DNA from: UBA2329 sp964577215
Lineage (GTDB): Bacteria > Bacteroidota > Bacteroidia > Chitinophagales > Saprospiraceae
Direction of reading: 5' to 3'
Assembly: GCA_964577215.1 (NCBI GenBank)
Contig: CAZNYK010000017.1
Span: 1 to 47,641, forward strand
Length of the DNA stretch: 47,641 nt
Shown: positions 15,131 to 23,499 of the stretch, piece by piece
How positions within the stretch are numbered: position 1 is the first letter of the stretch
Layout of the letters: every line of letters begins with the position of its first letter
Made by a program: the position numbers and the translations under genes
Notes under the pieces: generated by a model
Databases searched by the model: none
Told to the model about the DNA's origin: nothing
Seen by the model: only the letters and a program-made list of their open reading frames with translations

Positions 15131-16642
15131 ATGAAAGAACTCATTGAAATAATCCGGATTCTCGGCAAAAAAAAGAACAACAAGATCGAGGTGTTCGATT
15201 TGCAAAACTTGCTGCAATCCGGCGGTAAGCTCGTCGCTTTTTATAATGCCTTGAAAGAAGGACTATTTGATGACGACAAGGCAGCTGCGGCTTTTTTATA
15301 TGGCACGACCCCCGGCGACGATCGCTACCGGCAGCTGAAATCGCGGTTCAGGCGGCGTTTGCTCAATACATTCTTCCTCCTCGATGTGCAACCCTCGCAT
15401 ACCCCGGGATACGGAGAAGCCCTGCAAGCCTGCAATCGCCAACTCGCAATGGTGTATGCGTTCAAGGTCCAGGGAGCAGTGCAGGCCGCTATGAGCGAAA
15501 CCACTCAACTGCAAAGAAATGCGCTGAAATACAATTTTGCCGAGATCGTTACAGCTGCCTGCCTTTTGCTCATGGAGCTGTATTCCGAAGCCGGTGATGA
15601 GAAGAGATTCAAAGAGCAGAAAGCGCTTTTACAACGCTTTCAACCCATTCTTGATGCGGAGCGCAAGTCTGAAATTTTAGTGCAAACCATCCGGATGGCG
15701 TATAGAAGTAATACCATTCCTCCCATGGAGGCATTGAACCGCATTGCTGCCGATTGCGAGGAGCTGTTGTCGTTTTCCGAAAAGTATAAGTCCCCCCTCA
15801 TTAGCATGAATGCCTTTGAGGCATGGATGCTCCGGTTTGAACTGGAAGGCAATTTCGAGTCGGCGGAACAAGTGGCAGAACAAGCCGAGGCATTCTTCAG
15901 AAAAAACCCCTTATGGGCTCCGCGGGATAAGGAATATTTGTTCCTGCTCGGGCGCCTGCGCGCCGCTTTGCATCATACCGACTTCAAAAAAGGGAAGATA
16001 GCGGCGGAAAGGGCATTCCGGCTGATCGGCCCCAACGATCCCAGACGCTTTGAACTCATGGAATTGCTCCTTTTGCTGAGTATCCATTCCGGCAACTATC
16101 TTCATGCTTTCGCCGTGTATAAAGAAGCTATAGATTCCAAAGTTTTTATCACCGCGCCGGAGGAACAAAAGAACAAGTGGCAGGTGATCACTCCTTTTGT
16201 GCATTTGTTGATGGAGATGAGGGCTCCCGCCCAGCGCTTTGCCTTGTTGGCAAAGAAGAATGAATTCAGCATGGAGGAGTTTATTGAAGGCTCCATTCCG
16301 TATCTTCCCAAAAAAGAAAACCAGACCTTTCTCATCGCAGTGGCTCAGATATTGTTCCTGCTTCACTCGAGAAACCTCAGCGCCGCTTCCGTACTGATTG
16401 AGTGGCTGTATAATTTGTTTAAAACCTCCTCCCGGAAGGATGGCTTCCGGCGTCAACAGGTATTTGCAAAGCTCTTGCATAAGCTGCATCTCACTGGTTA
16501 TCAGCCGGAAAGGATTAAGCAAAGAGATGCATTGCCCGCGGAGTTCCAACGGTATCCATTCAGGTACCGCGGCCAAATAAGGCATTTGGAGGTGATCCCC
16601 TACGAAAAGCTTTGGAAAATGGTGCTCGGCTTCTTCGAATAA
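15131..16642 (+). CDS. Unrecognised 503-residue helical protein (possible TPR-like repeats)
   Basis: I do not recognise this family. It has no signal peptide and no TM segment, so it is probably cytoplasmic. It is rich in Leu, Ala, Glu, Lys and Arg and appears almost all helical. From about residue 170 to 400 there are helix pairs with A/G spacing resembling degenerate TPR or other solenoid repeats (for example FESAEQVAEQAEAFFRKNP and GNYLHAFAVYKEAI). The first 65 residues (KELIEIIRILGKKKNNKIEVFD...) and a basic stretch SRFRRRLLNTFFLLD near 75 look like a separate head. It follows a terminator directly, with the cmk gene 35 bases after. No close context clue for function. Confidence 0.75.
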   Translation: MKELIEIIRILGKKKNNKIEVFDLQNLLQSGGKLVAFYNALKEGLFDDDKAAAAFLYGTTPGDDRYRQLKSRFRRRLLNTFFLLDVQPSHTPGYGEALQACNRQLAMVYAFKVQGAVQAAMSETTQLQRNALKYNFAEIVTAACLLLMELYSEAGDEKRFKEQKALLQRFQPILDAERKSEILVQTIRMAYRSNTIPPMEALNRIAADCEELLSFSEKYKSPLISMNAFEAWMLRFELEGNFESAEQVAEQAEAFFRKNPLWAPRDKEYLFLLGRLRAALHHTDFKKGKIAAERAFRLIGPNDPRRFELMELLLLLSIHSGNYLHAFAVYKEAIDSKVFITAPEEQKNKWQVITPFVHLLMEMRAPAQRFALLAKKNEFSMEEFIEGSIPYLPKKENQTFLIAVAQILFLLHSRNLSAASVLIEWLYNLFKTSSRKDGFRRQQVFAKLLHKLHLTGYQPERIKQRDALPAEFQRYPFRYRGQIRHLEVIPYEKLWKMVLGFFE

Positions 16643-16677
16643 GACCTATTTTTGCCCGGCCGCTACAACCATATATT

Positions 16678-17358
16678 GTGAAGAAGATAATCATCGCCAT
16701 AGACGGATATTCCTCTTGCGGAAAAAGCACCCTGGCCCGGGACCTGGCATCAGCCCTCGGCTTCGCCTACGTGGATTCAGGCGCAATGTACCGCGCTGTG
16801 ACGCTTTATTTCCTGGACCACGGCATTCCATTGCATGAACAGGTGGCAATAGAAAATGCGCTCGACCGTATACGCATCGAATTCAAAAACCTCAACGGGG
16901 AAAACCACACTTTCCTTAATGGGGTGGACGTGGAAGAATCTATTCGCGACATGCGCGTTTCGGCCGCGGTAAGTCCTGTGGCTGCCGTGCCTGCAGTCCG
17001 GCGGGCTTTGGTTCGACAACAACAAGCCCTTGGCAAGTCGGGAGGTATTGTAATGGATGGGCGGGATATCGGCACCGTGGTTTTTCCCAATGCTGATCTT
17101 AAAATTTTTCTCATTGCCGACGAGGAAGAGCGGGTCAGGCGGCGCAGGCTGGAACTCCTGGCCAAAGGCTTTGAATTATCTGAGGAGGAGGTCCGCCGGA
17201 ACTTGACGGAACGCGACCACATCGATTCCACCCGAGAGGACAGCCCGCTGCGGCAGGCTGCGGATGCCGTGGTGATCGATAATACCCATCTGACCCGTAA
17301 GGATCAATTGGAAGAAGCCCTGCGCTTAGCTCACGCACAAATGCCCGCCACGTTGTGA
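16678..17358 (+). CDS. cmk: Cytidylate kinase
   Basis: 226 residues, standard length. Phosphorylates CMP and dCMP with ATP in nucleotide recycling. The P-loop is GYSSCGKST (10-18); then DSGAMYRAVTLYFL, GVDVEESIRDMRVSAAVSPVAAVPAVRRALV and GRDIGTVVFPNADLKIFLIAD, all typical Cmk segments. The start is GTG 16678: the protein then begins KKIIIAIDG as in the family, whereas the frame upstream overlaps the previous gene. The next gene begins with GTG at 17355 inside the cmk stop, so the two are translationally coupled. Confidence 0.93.
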   Translation: MKKIIIAIDGYSSCGKSTLARDLASALGFAYVDSGAMYRAVTLYFLDHGIPLHEQVAIENALDRIRIEFKNLNGENHTFLNGVDVEESIRDMRVSAAVSPVAAVPAVRRALVRQQQALGKSGGIVMDGRDIGTVVFPNADLKIFLIADEEERVRRRRLELLAKGFELSEEEVRRNLTERDHIDSTREDSPLRQAADAVVIDNTHLTRKDQLEEALRLAHAQMPATL

Positions 17359-18050
17359 GAGGGATAATATATATACTGTGGCTCAGTGCCTTGTTCGCGT
17401 CTTGCACATCGCCTGAGCGGGAAATTCGCCGCATGGAACAACAAATGCTCCTGCAATTGCCGCTCCTGTTTGCCGATGAAGTGCTCCCGGTCGTATTTAC
17501 CCCGGAATTGATGGATTCCATAGGCGTGGCCTGCGCTGCTTTCCGGGCACAAACCCAGAGGATCAGTCAACGAAGGCTTAAACCCGTAGCATTGGCTTCT
17601 CTGGATCGCGCCAATGAATTTTTGACGCAATACGAAACGTTGCTGCAAACCCTAAGGACAGACCCCTCGTATTACAACCTCGGCGGATACCTCAAGACCA
17701 CGCTGGCACAGGAAAAAACGCCTCTGTACTGGCGTATGCCCGTCATTAAAGCGCAAATGCTGCGGTCCGGCCCTTATTATGCTGCTGCCCGCCGCAATCT
17801 CAGCCGCCCCGATCCCGGGCGCGCCCGCATTGCTGTGCAAAAGCATCTGCTCACCATGGAGTTTCTTGAAGGGGAATTGCGCGATTCTGTTTCGGCTGCC
17901 GGTTTAGACCCGTTCGAGACTGAGGAAATTCTCGGGCAATTGTACCAAACACGCTTGGAAGTGAAGGACTACTTAGCCTTTTGCCGGAGCATAATTTTTG
18001 AGCACCGGGATAGCACGAACGTGCCGTTTCAACCGGGCGAAAACCGGTAG
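17355..18050 (+). CDS. Hypothetical lipoprotein
   Basis: 231 residues. The signal peptide is followed by a lipobox FASC with Cys17, so it is probably anchored in a membrane. The rest is helical with no motif I recognise; the region 90-200 contains RTDPSYYNLGGYLKTTLAQEKTPLYWRMPVI and a helix-rich tail. The start is GTG at 17355, overlapping the cmk stop by four bases (GTGA); no ATG gives a signal peptide. It ends 6 bases from the convergent phospholipase-like gene. Confidence 0.75.
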   Translation: MRGIIYILWLSALFASCTSPEREIRRMEQQMLLQLPLLFADEVLPVVFTPELMDSIGVACAAFRAQTQRISQRRLKPVALASLDRANEFLTQYETLLQTLRTDPSYYNLGGYLKTTLAQEKTPLYWRMPVIKAQMLRSGPYYAAARRNLSRPDPGRARIAVQKHLLTMEFLEGELRDSVSAAGLDPFETEEILGQLYQTRLEVKDYLAFCRSIIFEHRDSTNVPFQPGENR

Positions 18051-18056
18051 ACGGCT

Positions 18057-19322
18057 TTATTCGTGCTCTCTTCCTTTGCGTTCCTTTTTCTTAAAAGCCT
18101 CCTCCAAGGCTTCGAGCTCCCGGGTTTCCCTCTGGGCCAGTTTGTCTTCGCCCAAACGCAGGAGATTGGGCTGCCCGGCATCCACCCAGGCTGTAAACCA
18201 TGAACTGCCGATGGCGTGGACGGCATCCCGCATTCTCCTTTCCACTTGCCCGTCCAATCGTTTGTGGTAAGCAGCGGCGTACTCGCTGCATTGGGTGCGC
18301 ACAAGTACATTCAGCCGTTCTTCATAGCAGAATTGCCTGTCTTGGGGGAATTGCCTGCTCAGTTCTTTTTCAATGACCAATACGCTGTCGAGCATCAGGT
18401 GGCTGTCGAGTACTAATTTCCAGAAGAAGTCTTTCGGTCTGGTAATGTATTCTGCTTTGCCTACGATGAAGTCGTACTCCCTATCGGCGAAAAGCTCGGG
18501 CAGCCGGCTTTCCCAGAAAGCGTGTATGCCGAGTTGATTGCTGAGCTGGCCATTGTAGTTTTCGGTAGTGTGAAGGGGTACCGTGGCATCGCCGATGTAG
18601 TGGCCTATTTCCGCCGAGAGACGCAGTATGGCGGAGGCGCTGCCCTGCCGGAAGGCTTCGGTCAGCCTGCGCTGCATCGAAAGAAGGTGATACGGGAGTA
18701 TGCCGTGCCCGGAAAAGCGGTCTATGGCAAAAGCCGAGCGACAGTAGCCCTCGGGCAATTGAAAGAGAACCTGTAGCGTATCGCAGGGCAGCACCCACGC
18801 GTCGTCGTAATAGCGGGGTAGCACAGACTGATAGAAAAAATCCCGCCAGGCTTTGACGGACGGAAGGCGGATATCCGTAGAACGGATAGCTTCGGGCGGG
18901 GTTCCGTTTTTCCATACGTAGCCTGCTCCATCTTCATCTATTGTCATCAGCTGCTCGCCGGCCAGGTGCAGCGTGTCGCCGCTTGGGTTTATTACGTAAA
19001 TATCCGTGTATTTGGCCAAGGCGTCCACCCAATCGCGCGGCACTTCGGGGAAAGGGTACTCACCCCATTTATCTATGTCGATATAGTGGCGTACTGCTTC
19101 GTGTTTGGTGGCGTAGCGGCGCTTGTCCGGATCTACTGCGTGTTCGGTAATATATTCAATATGCTTCTTATAGAAGCCGATCATCTCCGTAGGCAGGGTA
19201 AACACAGCAAGCCGGTTGATGCGCCGGTGTCCGAAAAATCCCCATCGTTCGGAGGAGGGCAAGGTAGCGCATACGGACAACCCGAAGGCGACCAATCCGA
19301 CGGAGAGGATTATTCTGTTCAT
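18057..19322 (-). CDS. Zinc-dependent phospholipase C / S1-P1 nuclease-like exported protein
   Basis: 421 residues with an N-terminal signal peptide (1-20). After it comes RWGFFGHRRINRLAVF (26-41); in the S1/P1 and phospholipase C superfamily a Trp and a His here bind zinc. IDIDKWG (81-87) gives an Asp ligand, HYIGDATVPLHTTENYNG (His241, Asp245, His251) is the core metal motif, and GIHAFWE (His267, Glu271) completes the site. All expected ligands are present, so it is probably an active periplasmic or surface phosphodiesterase on phospholipid or nucleic acid. ATG 19322 is chosen because the longer frame upstream lies in the preceding gene. The C-terminal 40 residues are highly charged. Last gene of a psd-DUF4340-this run. 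Confidence 0.8.
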   Translation of the reverse strand: MNRIILSVGLVAFGLSVCATLPSSERWGFFGHRRINRLAVFTLPTEMIGFYKKHIEYITEHAVDPDKRRYATKHEAVRHYIDIDKWGEYPFPEVPRDWVDALAKYTDIYVINPSGDTLHLAGEQLMTIDEDGAGYVWKNGTPPEAIRSTDIRLPSVKAWRDFFYQSVLPRYYDDAWVLPCDTLQVLFQLPEGYCRSAFAIDRFSGHGILPYHLLSMQRRLTEAFRQGSASAILRLSAEIGHYIGDATVPLHTTENYNGQLSNQLGIHAFWESRLPELFADREYDFIVGKAEYITRPKDFFWKLVLDSHLMLDSVLVIEKELSRQFPQDRQFCYEERLNVLVRTQCSEYAAAYHKRLDGQVERRMRDAVHAIGSSWFTAWVDAGQPNLLRLGEDKLAQRETRELEALEEAFKKKERKGREHE

Positions 19323-19326
19323 GCCT

Positions 19327-20349
19327 TCACCGGTCTTGCGGTTCGAAGAAGAAATCGTAGGCCCAGAATATTTTGCGGAATACCCGGTCCTGCACAAGCA
19401 TGAAATCACCGGTAGAGGGGATATCCACGTAATAGCGCTCAACGTAGGGGTCGGTGGTATATTCTCCTGTTTTGAGATCCTGGCGAGCGCCTTCTATGTA
19501 AACGGGGTGGAACCGGGCTTCCTGCACTGCGCCTTTGTCGTCGGTGACTTTGACAACAGCAAAAGGCACTAAGGCGGATATGGAATCTCTTTCCGGGTTT
19601 TTATTTTCAAAAGCTTCAGCGCCGAGGTTTTCAAATCCGATGAGATAGGTTTCGGCGCTTCTTTCCCTGTAAGGGCGTGAGATGAGGGGCGTCAGGTCGT
19701 AAAACGGTTTGACAGCATAGGTCTTTGCGGTCTTTTCCAAAATAAAACTCCTGTTTTGCTGTTTGGGATATTCTACGCTGACAGACTGGATACGGTCCGG
19801 GTCGTATGCAATTACGGTCCGGTCGCGCCAGTCATCGCCTTTGAGACTGTACCGGTGGCGGATGTTGCCCGTCCAGCCGGGTATGTAGGTGACATAAGGC
19901 TCTTCCTCGCCTTCGAGGATCATGTAGGCGCCGGTTTCGTCGGCAGTGGCGCCGCCCACGTAGTATGCCTTGAGCAGGCGGTTTTTGCGGTCGTAAACTT
20001 CCACTTTTATGCCTTCGGATGCCAAGCTTTTCACCATGTTGGGGACTGCTGCGCGCGACGGTTTGAACTTCATTTCTACGTAGCGAACGGCTTCAAGTAA
20101 ATTGTTGACAGCAGTCGGCCGGGCGCGCCATTGGCCGTTGTAGAGCCAGTAGCTGTCCCGGCGTTCCAGGGTGGTTTGGTTGCCTGCGCGGTCGGCGAGG
20201 AATATTTTGTGAATATCATTGGCATCTTTAACGGCAAACTGCCGGCCGGCGCCGGCAAGAGTCGTTTTGTCATCGCCCCGACGTAAATACCAGAGGGTAA
20301 AGGCGCCCAAAATAACCGCAAGGGCTAGTAAAATAGCTGTTTTGTTCAT
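19327..20349 (-). CDS. DUF4340 domain protein, membrane anchored
   Basis: 340 residues. An N-terminal TM anchor (4-22, AILLALAVILGAFTLWYL) is followed by beta-rich repeats. FAVKDANDIHKIFLADRAGNQTTLERRDSYWLYNGQWRARPTAVNNLLEAVRYVEMK is the DUF4340 signature: a residue-level strand, then 'W.l.g...a....v..ll'. DUF4340 proteins are often near or fused to GldG-type ABC transporter parts, but none is here; function unknown. ATG 20349 is chosen since it begins right at the anchor. The downstream gene starts 4 bases after its stop, so the two are coupled. Confidence 0.8.
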   Translation of the reverse strand: MNKTAILLALAVILGAFTLWYLRRGDDKTTLAGAGRQFAVKDANDIHKIFLADRAGNQTTLERRDSYWLYNGQWRARPTAVNNLLEAVRYVEMKFKPSRAAVPNMVKSLASEGIKVEVYDRKNRLLKAYYVGGATADETGAYMILEGEEEPYVTYIPGWTGNIRHRYSLKGDDWRDRTVIAYDPDRIQSVSVEYPKQQNRSFILEKTAKTYAVKPFYDLTPLISRPYRERSAETYLIGFENLGAEAFENKNPERDSISALVPFAVVKVTDDKGAVQEARFHPVYIEGARQDLKTGEYTTDPYVERYYVDIPSTGDFMLVQDRVFRKIFWAYDFFFEPQDR

Positions 20350-20405
20350 ATTCAGAAGGTGTTCCGCAGTATTTATTCCCGGCGAAGAATGGTTTCCCGA
20401 CAAAA

Positions 20406-21071
20406 TTAAACCGGGTTTTTGTTATTAAGTTCGGCAATGATACTCAAGTTTCCTTTGACCTTATCGCCGATTTTGACTTTCACCTCTGCGTCAAGAGGAA
20501 GAAAAATATCCACCCTGGAACCAAATTTGATGAATCCTATCTCTGCGCCTTGCTCGATATGCTGCCCCTTGCTGAGGTAGTTGCGAATGCGGCGGGCCAG
20601 TGCGCCGGCAATTTGCCGCAGCATGATATCCCCGTATTCATTGCCGATCACCACGGTATGCCGTTCGTTTTCCGTTGAGGACTTGGGATGCCAGGCCACC
20701 AAGTACTTTCCGGGATGGTACCGGGTATATTTTACTGTGCCCGGGATAGGGCTGCGGTTGACGTGTACGTTGACAGGCGACATGAAGATAGATATCACCA
20801 GCCGCCGCTTATTAAAAAACTCTTGCTCCTCGCTTTCTTCCACTACCACCACTTTGCCGTCTGCGGGTGCGTACACCCACCCCGGTTCCTGCTTCGCGAT
20901 GGGGCGCCGCGGATTGCGGAAAAATTGCAAAATGGCTAAAAAGAACAACCCGGAAGCGGCGGCAACAGGCCCGAACCATTCAGGCCGCCAAAGGCGCGCA
21001 GCCACGGAAACTGCTATACACAACAACAATGCAGCGCTTAAAGTCCAATAACCTTCTCTGTGTATCCTCAT
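20406..21071 (-). CDS. psd: Phosphatidylserine decarboxylase, small (archaeal-type) form
   Basis: 221 residues. Makes phosphatidylethanolamine from phosphatidylserine; a pyruvoyl enzyme formed by self-cleavage. Two hydrophobic segments near the N-terminus (10-50) anchor it to the inner membrane. VYAPADGKVV (66-75), ISIFMSPVNVHVNRSPIPGTV and YRWHPGKY-like YHPGKYLVAWHPKSSTENER are conserved. Processing would occur at Gly184-Ser185 in IKFGSRVDIFLP, where Ser185 becomes the pyruvoyl group. ATG 21071 is chosen because it begins just before the first helix. The usual partner pssA is not adjacent. Upstream of DUF4340 and the phospholipase-like gene on the same strand (56-base gap). Confidence 0.9.
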   Translation of the reverse strand: MRIHREGYWTLSAALLLCIAVSVAARLWRPEWFGPVAAASGLFFLAILQFFRNPRRPIAKQEPGWVYAPADGKVVVVEESEEQEFFNKRRLVISIFMSPVNVHVNRSPIPGTVKYTRYHPGKYLVAWHPKSSTENERHTVVIGNEYGDIMLRQIAGALARRIRNYLSKGQHIEQGAEIGFIKFGSRVDIFLPLDAEVKVKIGDKVKGNLSIIAELNNKNPV

Positions 21072-21211
21072 GGTTTGGCATTTTCGCGGCAAAGTTCGTT
21101 TTTCATTTTGTTTTATCCCCGGCTTCTTTTTGTCTTTGTGGCGAAAAAACACCGCACACCCGGCGTGGTAGCTGCAAAATTGCTAATTTTAGCCCGTCCG
21201 GAGAAAAGGAG

Positions 21212-21218
21212 AAAGGAG
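21212..21218 (+). promoter_or_regulatory. Shine-Dalgarno-like site (AAAGGAG) of the Pta-N-like gene
   Basis: AAAGGAG lies 5 bases before the ATG at 21224. Good Shine-Dalgarno sites are rare in this window, and this one decides the start of a frame open far upstream. Confidence 0.6.
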
Positions 21219-21223
21219 ACGCT

Positions 21224-22324
21224 ATGATGAAACGCATTTATGTTGCCGCCACCAGCCAACACGTAGGTAAAACCACGTGCACGCTCGGCTTGACGGCCGC
21301 GCTCAAAAGCCGCGGGTTGAACGTTGGGTATTGCAAACCCGTAGGCCAGGAGTTTGTCGACCTCGGTGATCTGAAAGTGGATAAAGACGCCTTGCTCTTT
21401 TCCACGATCATGGGGTTCATCCTTGATCCGGCGCTGCATAGTCCCGTAATTGTGGGCAGCGGCCTTACCAAAGATTATTTAGATAATCCCGGGGATTACC
21501 ACTTCGCACAGCGCATTCTCCATGCCGTCAATTCGCTCGATTCCGTACATGATGTAGTGGTCATGGAAGGAACAGGGCACCCCGGGGTGGGCAGCGTTAT
21601 CGACCTGAGCAATGCCGACGTGGCGGCGCTCACCGGCGCCGGCGTAGTGATGGTGGTAGAAGGCGGCATCGGCAGTACGATCGACGAACTCAATGTCAAC
21701 CTGGCCCTGTTCAGGGAGCAAAACCTCCCCATCCTCGGCGTCATTGTAAATAAAGTGATTCCCGAAAAAATGGAACAGGTGCGCCATTACGTCGGCAAAA
21801 AACTCGATCGCTACCAAATTCCCCTGCTCGGCATTCTTCCTTTTGACAAGACACTGACTTTTCCCATCATGGAGACCATACTGCACGCCATAAAAGGAAA
21901 GGTCATTTTTCACCCGGAACGGTTGGATAACCGCATCGAACACATTATTTCCGGCGCTTTGGTGGAGCGGCGCGAGTTGAACGCGCTCAATAACCTGCTG
22001 GTCATTGTGAATTTTCGCCGTTTGGATCATACCGTGGAGATACTCGACGAGATCGCCCGGCAACAGGGAATTGAGGAATGCCCCCTGGCTGGGATCATCA
22101 TCCACGGTGAAGGCGATTTCGTCCCGGATTTCATAGATGGTTTCTCTTGTAAGGATTACGTGGATCAACACCGGATACCCGTTATTGCCACCACTTTGGA
22201 TACTTACGGTTCTGCATTGAAAATCAGTAAGATAGAGGTTAAGATCAATACCCGGACCCTTTGGAAGGTGGAACGGGCGGTAGAGTTGTTCAGGAACCAT
22301 GTAAATGTCGACACCTTGTTGTGA
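21224..22324 (+). CDS. P-loop ATPase resembling the N-terminal part of phosphotransacetylase (AAA_26/BioD-like)
   Basis: 366 residues. VAATSQHVGKTTCTLGLTAAL (7-27) is a BioD/cobyrinate-synthase-type P-loop with Gly15-Lys16-Thr17. YCKPVGQEF, VVMEGTGHPGVGSVIDLSNADVAALTGAGVVMVVEGGIGSTIDELNVNLALF and GVIVNKVIPEKMEQVR are the N-terminal regulatory region of long Pta proteins. The C-terminal half resembles a DRTGG-like domain. The phosphotransacetylase catalytic domain itself is absent, so it is not an acetyl transferase. It likely senses or uses a nucleotide. It starts at ATG 21224 (second ATG 21227), with a good Shine-Dalgarno site, and sits 30 bases before nspC, suggesting a joint transcript. 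Confidence 0.75.
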   Translation: MMKRIYVAATSQHVGKTTCTLGLTAALKSRGLNVGYCKPVGQEFVDLGDLKVDKDALLFSTIMGFILDPALHSPVIVGSGLTKDYLDNPGDYHFAQRILHAVNSLDSVHDVVVMEGTGHPGVGSVIDLSNADVAALTGAGVVMVVEGGIGSTIDELNVNLALFREQNLPILGVIVNKVIPEKMEQVRHYVGKKLDRYQIPLLGILPFDKTLTFPIMETILHAIKGKVIFHPERLDNRIEHIISGALVERRELNALNNLLVIVNFRRLDHTVEILDEIARQQGIEECPLAGIIIHGEGDFVPDFIDGFSCKDYVDQHRIPVIATTLDTYGSALKISKIEVKINTRTLWKVERAVELFRNHVNVDTLL

Positions 22325-22354
22325 TCCTTCTCTGAAACTGCAAAAAAGACTCAA

Positions 22355-23497
22355 TTGAATACAGATTTTTCCCGGGTGAACGCTCCTGCATTCGTGCTGG
22401 AGGAACGCAAGTTGCGCGAGAATCTCGAATTGATCGGCAGGGTACAAGCCGAAGCGGGCGTATCTATCATTCTGGCACTCAAAGGATTCGCTATGTGGAG
22501 CGTGTTTCCATTTGTAAATCGATACCTCAGCGGCGCCACGGCGAGCAGCCTCAATGAGGCCCGCCTGATCTACGAAGAAATGGGTTGCAAGGCGCATACT
22601 TATGCCGTGGCCTACTTGCCGGATGAGTTTGATGAGATCATGCAATACAGCAGCCACATTACCTTCAACTCTATTGCGCAGTACCGGCGCTATGCGCACC
22701 GGCTTCACGACCATCCGCTGAAAATATCCGCCGGCATACGGGTCAATCCGGAATTTTCGGAGGTGGAGGTAGCCATGTACAATCCCTGTGCGCCGGGTTC
22801 GCGCCTGGGAGAGGTGTCTGATGCTTTTAAGGAGGGTTTGCCTGAAGGCGTGGAAGGGCTTCATTTTCATTCGCTATGTGAATCCAGCAGCTTTGACCTC
22901 GAAAAGGTGCTTGCGGCTTTCGAACAGCGTTTCGGGCGCTTCTTTTCACAGCTCAAGTGGGTGAATTTCGGAGGAGGGCACCTCATGACGAGGAAAGGCT
23001 ACGATACGGCGCATCTCATATCGCTGCTCAGGGATTTTCGCCGGCGCCACCCACACCTCGAAGTGATCCTGGAGCCGGGCAGCGCCATCGCCTGGGATAC
23101 CGGCGTGCTGGTGGCCCATGTATTGGACATTATTGAAAGCAGGGGGATCCGAACCGCTATTCTCGATGTGTCTTTCACTGCCCACATGCCCGATACGCTT
23201 GAAATGCCTTACCGCCCGCGCATTCGCGGGGCTTCCGATATGGCGCCGGGGAAGCCGGCGTACAGGATGGGCGGCGTGAGTTGCCTTTCAGGCGATTACA
23301 TGCTCGAATACAGCTTCGAGCGCGAACTGCAGCCCGGCGATCAGCTCATTTTTGAAGATATGATCCACTACACTATGGTAAAGACTACCATGTTCAACGG
23401 TGTGCGGCATCCCGACATCTGTATTCTCCGGGAGAACGGCGACCTGGATTTGGTGCGCCGGTTCCGGTATGAGGATTATCGAGACAGGCTCTCCTGA
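22355..23497 (+). CDS. nspC: Carboxynorspermidine / carboxyspermidine decarboxylase
   Basis: 380 residues, a PLP enzyme with the alanine racemase-type barrel. Last step of spermidine or norspermidine synthesis by the aspartate-semialdehyde route. VNAPAFVLEERKLRENLELI starts the protein as in the family, Lys43 in ILALKGFAMWSVFP binds PLP, GLHFHSLCES and WVNFGGGHLMTRKGYD are characteristic, and SCLSGDYM with its Cys and Asp lies near the C-terminal active-site loop. The start is TTG 22355, the only codon that gives the family N-terminus. The partner dehydrogenase is not in the window. It ends 2 bases before prmC. Confidence 0.92.
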   Translation: MNTDFSRVNAPAFVLEERKLRENLELIGRVQAEAGVSIILALKGFAMWSVFPFVNRYLSGATASSLNEARLIYEEMGCKAHTYAVAYLPDEFDEIMQYSSHITFNSIAQYRRYAHRLHDHPLKISAGIRVNPEFSEVEVAMYNPCAPGSRLGEVSDAFKEGLPEGVEGLHFHSLCESSSFDLEKVLAAFEQRFGRFFSQLKWVNFGGGHLMTRKGYDTAHLISLLRDFRRRHPHLEVILEPGSAIAWDTGVLVAHVLDIIESRGIRTAILDVSFTAHMPDTLEMPYRPRIRGASDMAPGKPAYRMGGVSCLSGDYMLEYSFERELQPGDQLIFEDMIHYTMVKTTMFNGVRHPDICILRENGDLDLVRRFRYEDYRDRLS

Positions 23498-23499
23498 TC

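Noticed and set aside
21479..22870. Long open frame (463 codons) on the minus strand
   Set aside because: Antisense to the Pta-N-like and nspC genes, both of which have clear family motifs; the antisense product has none.
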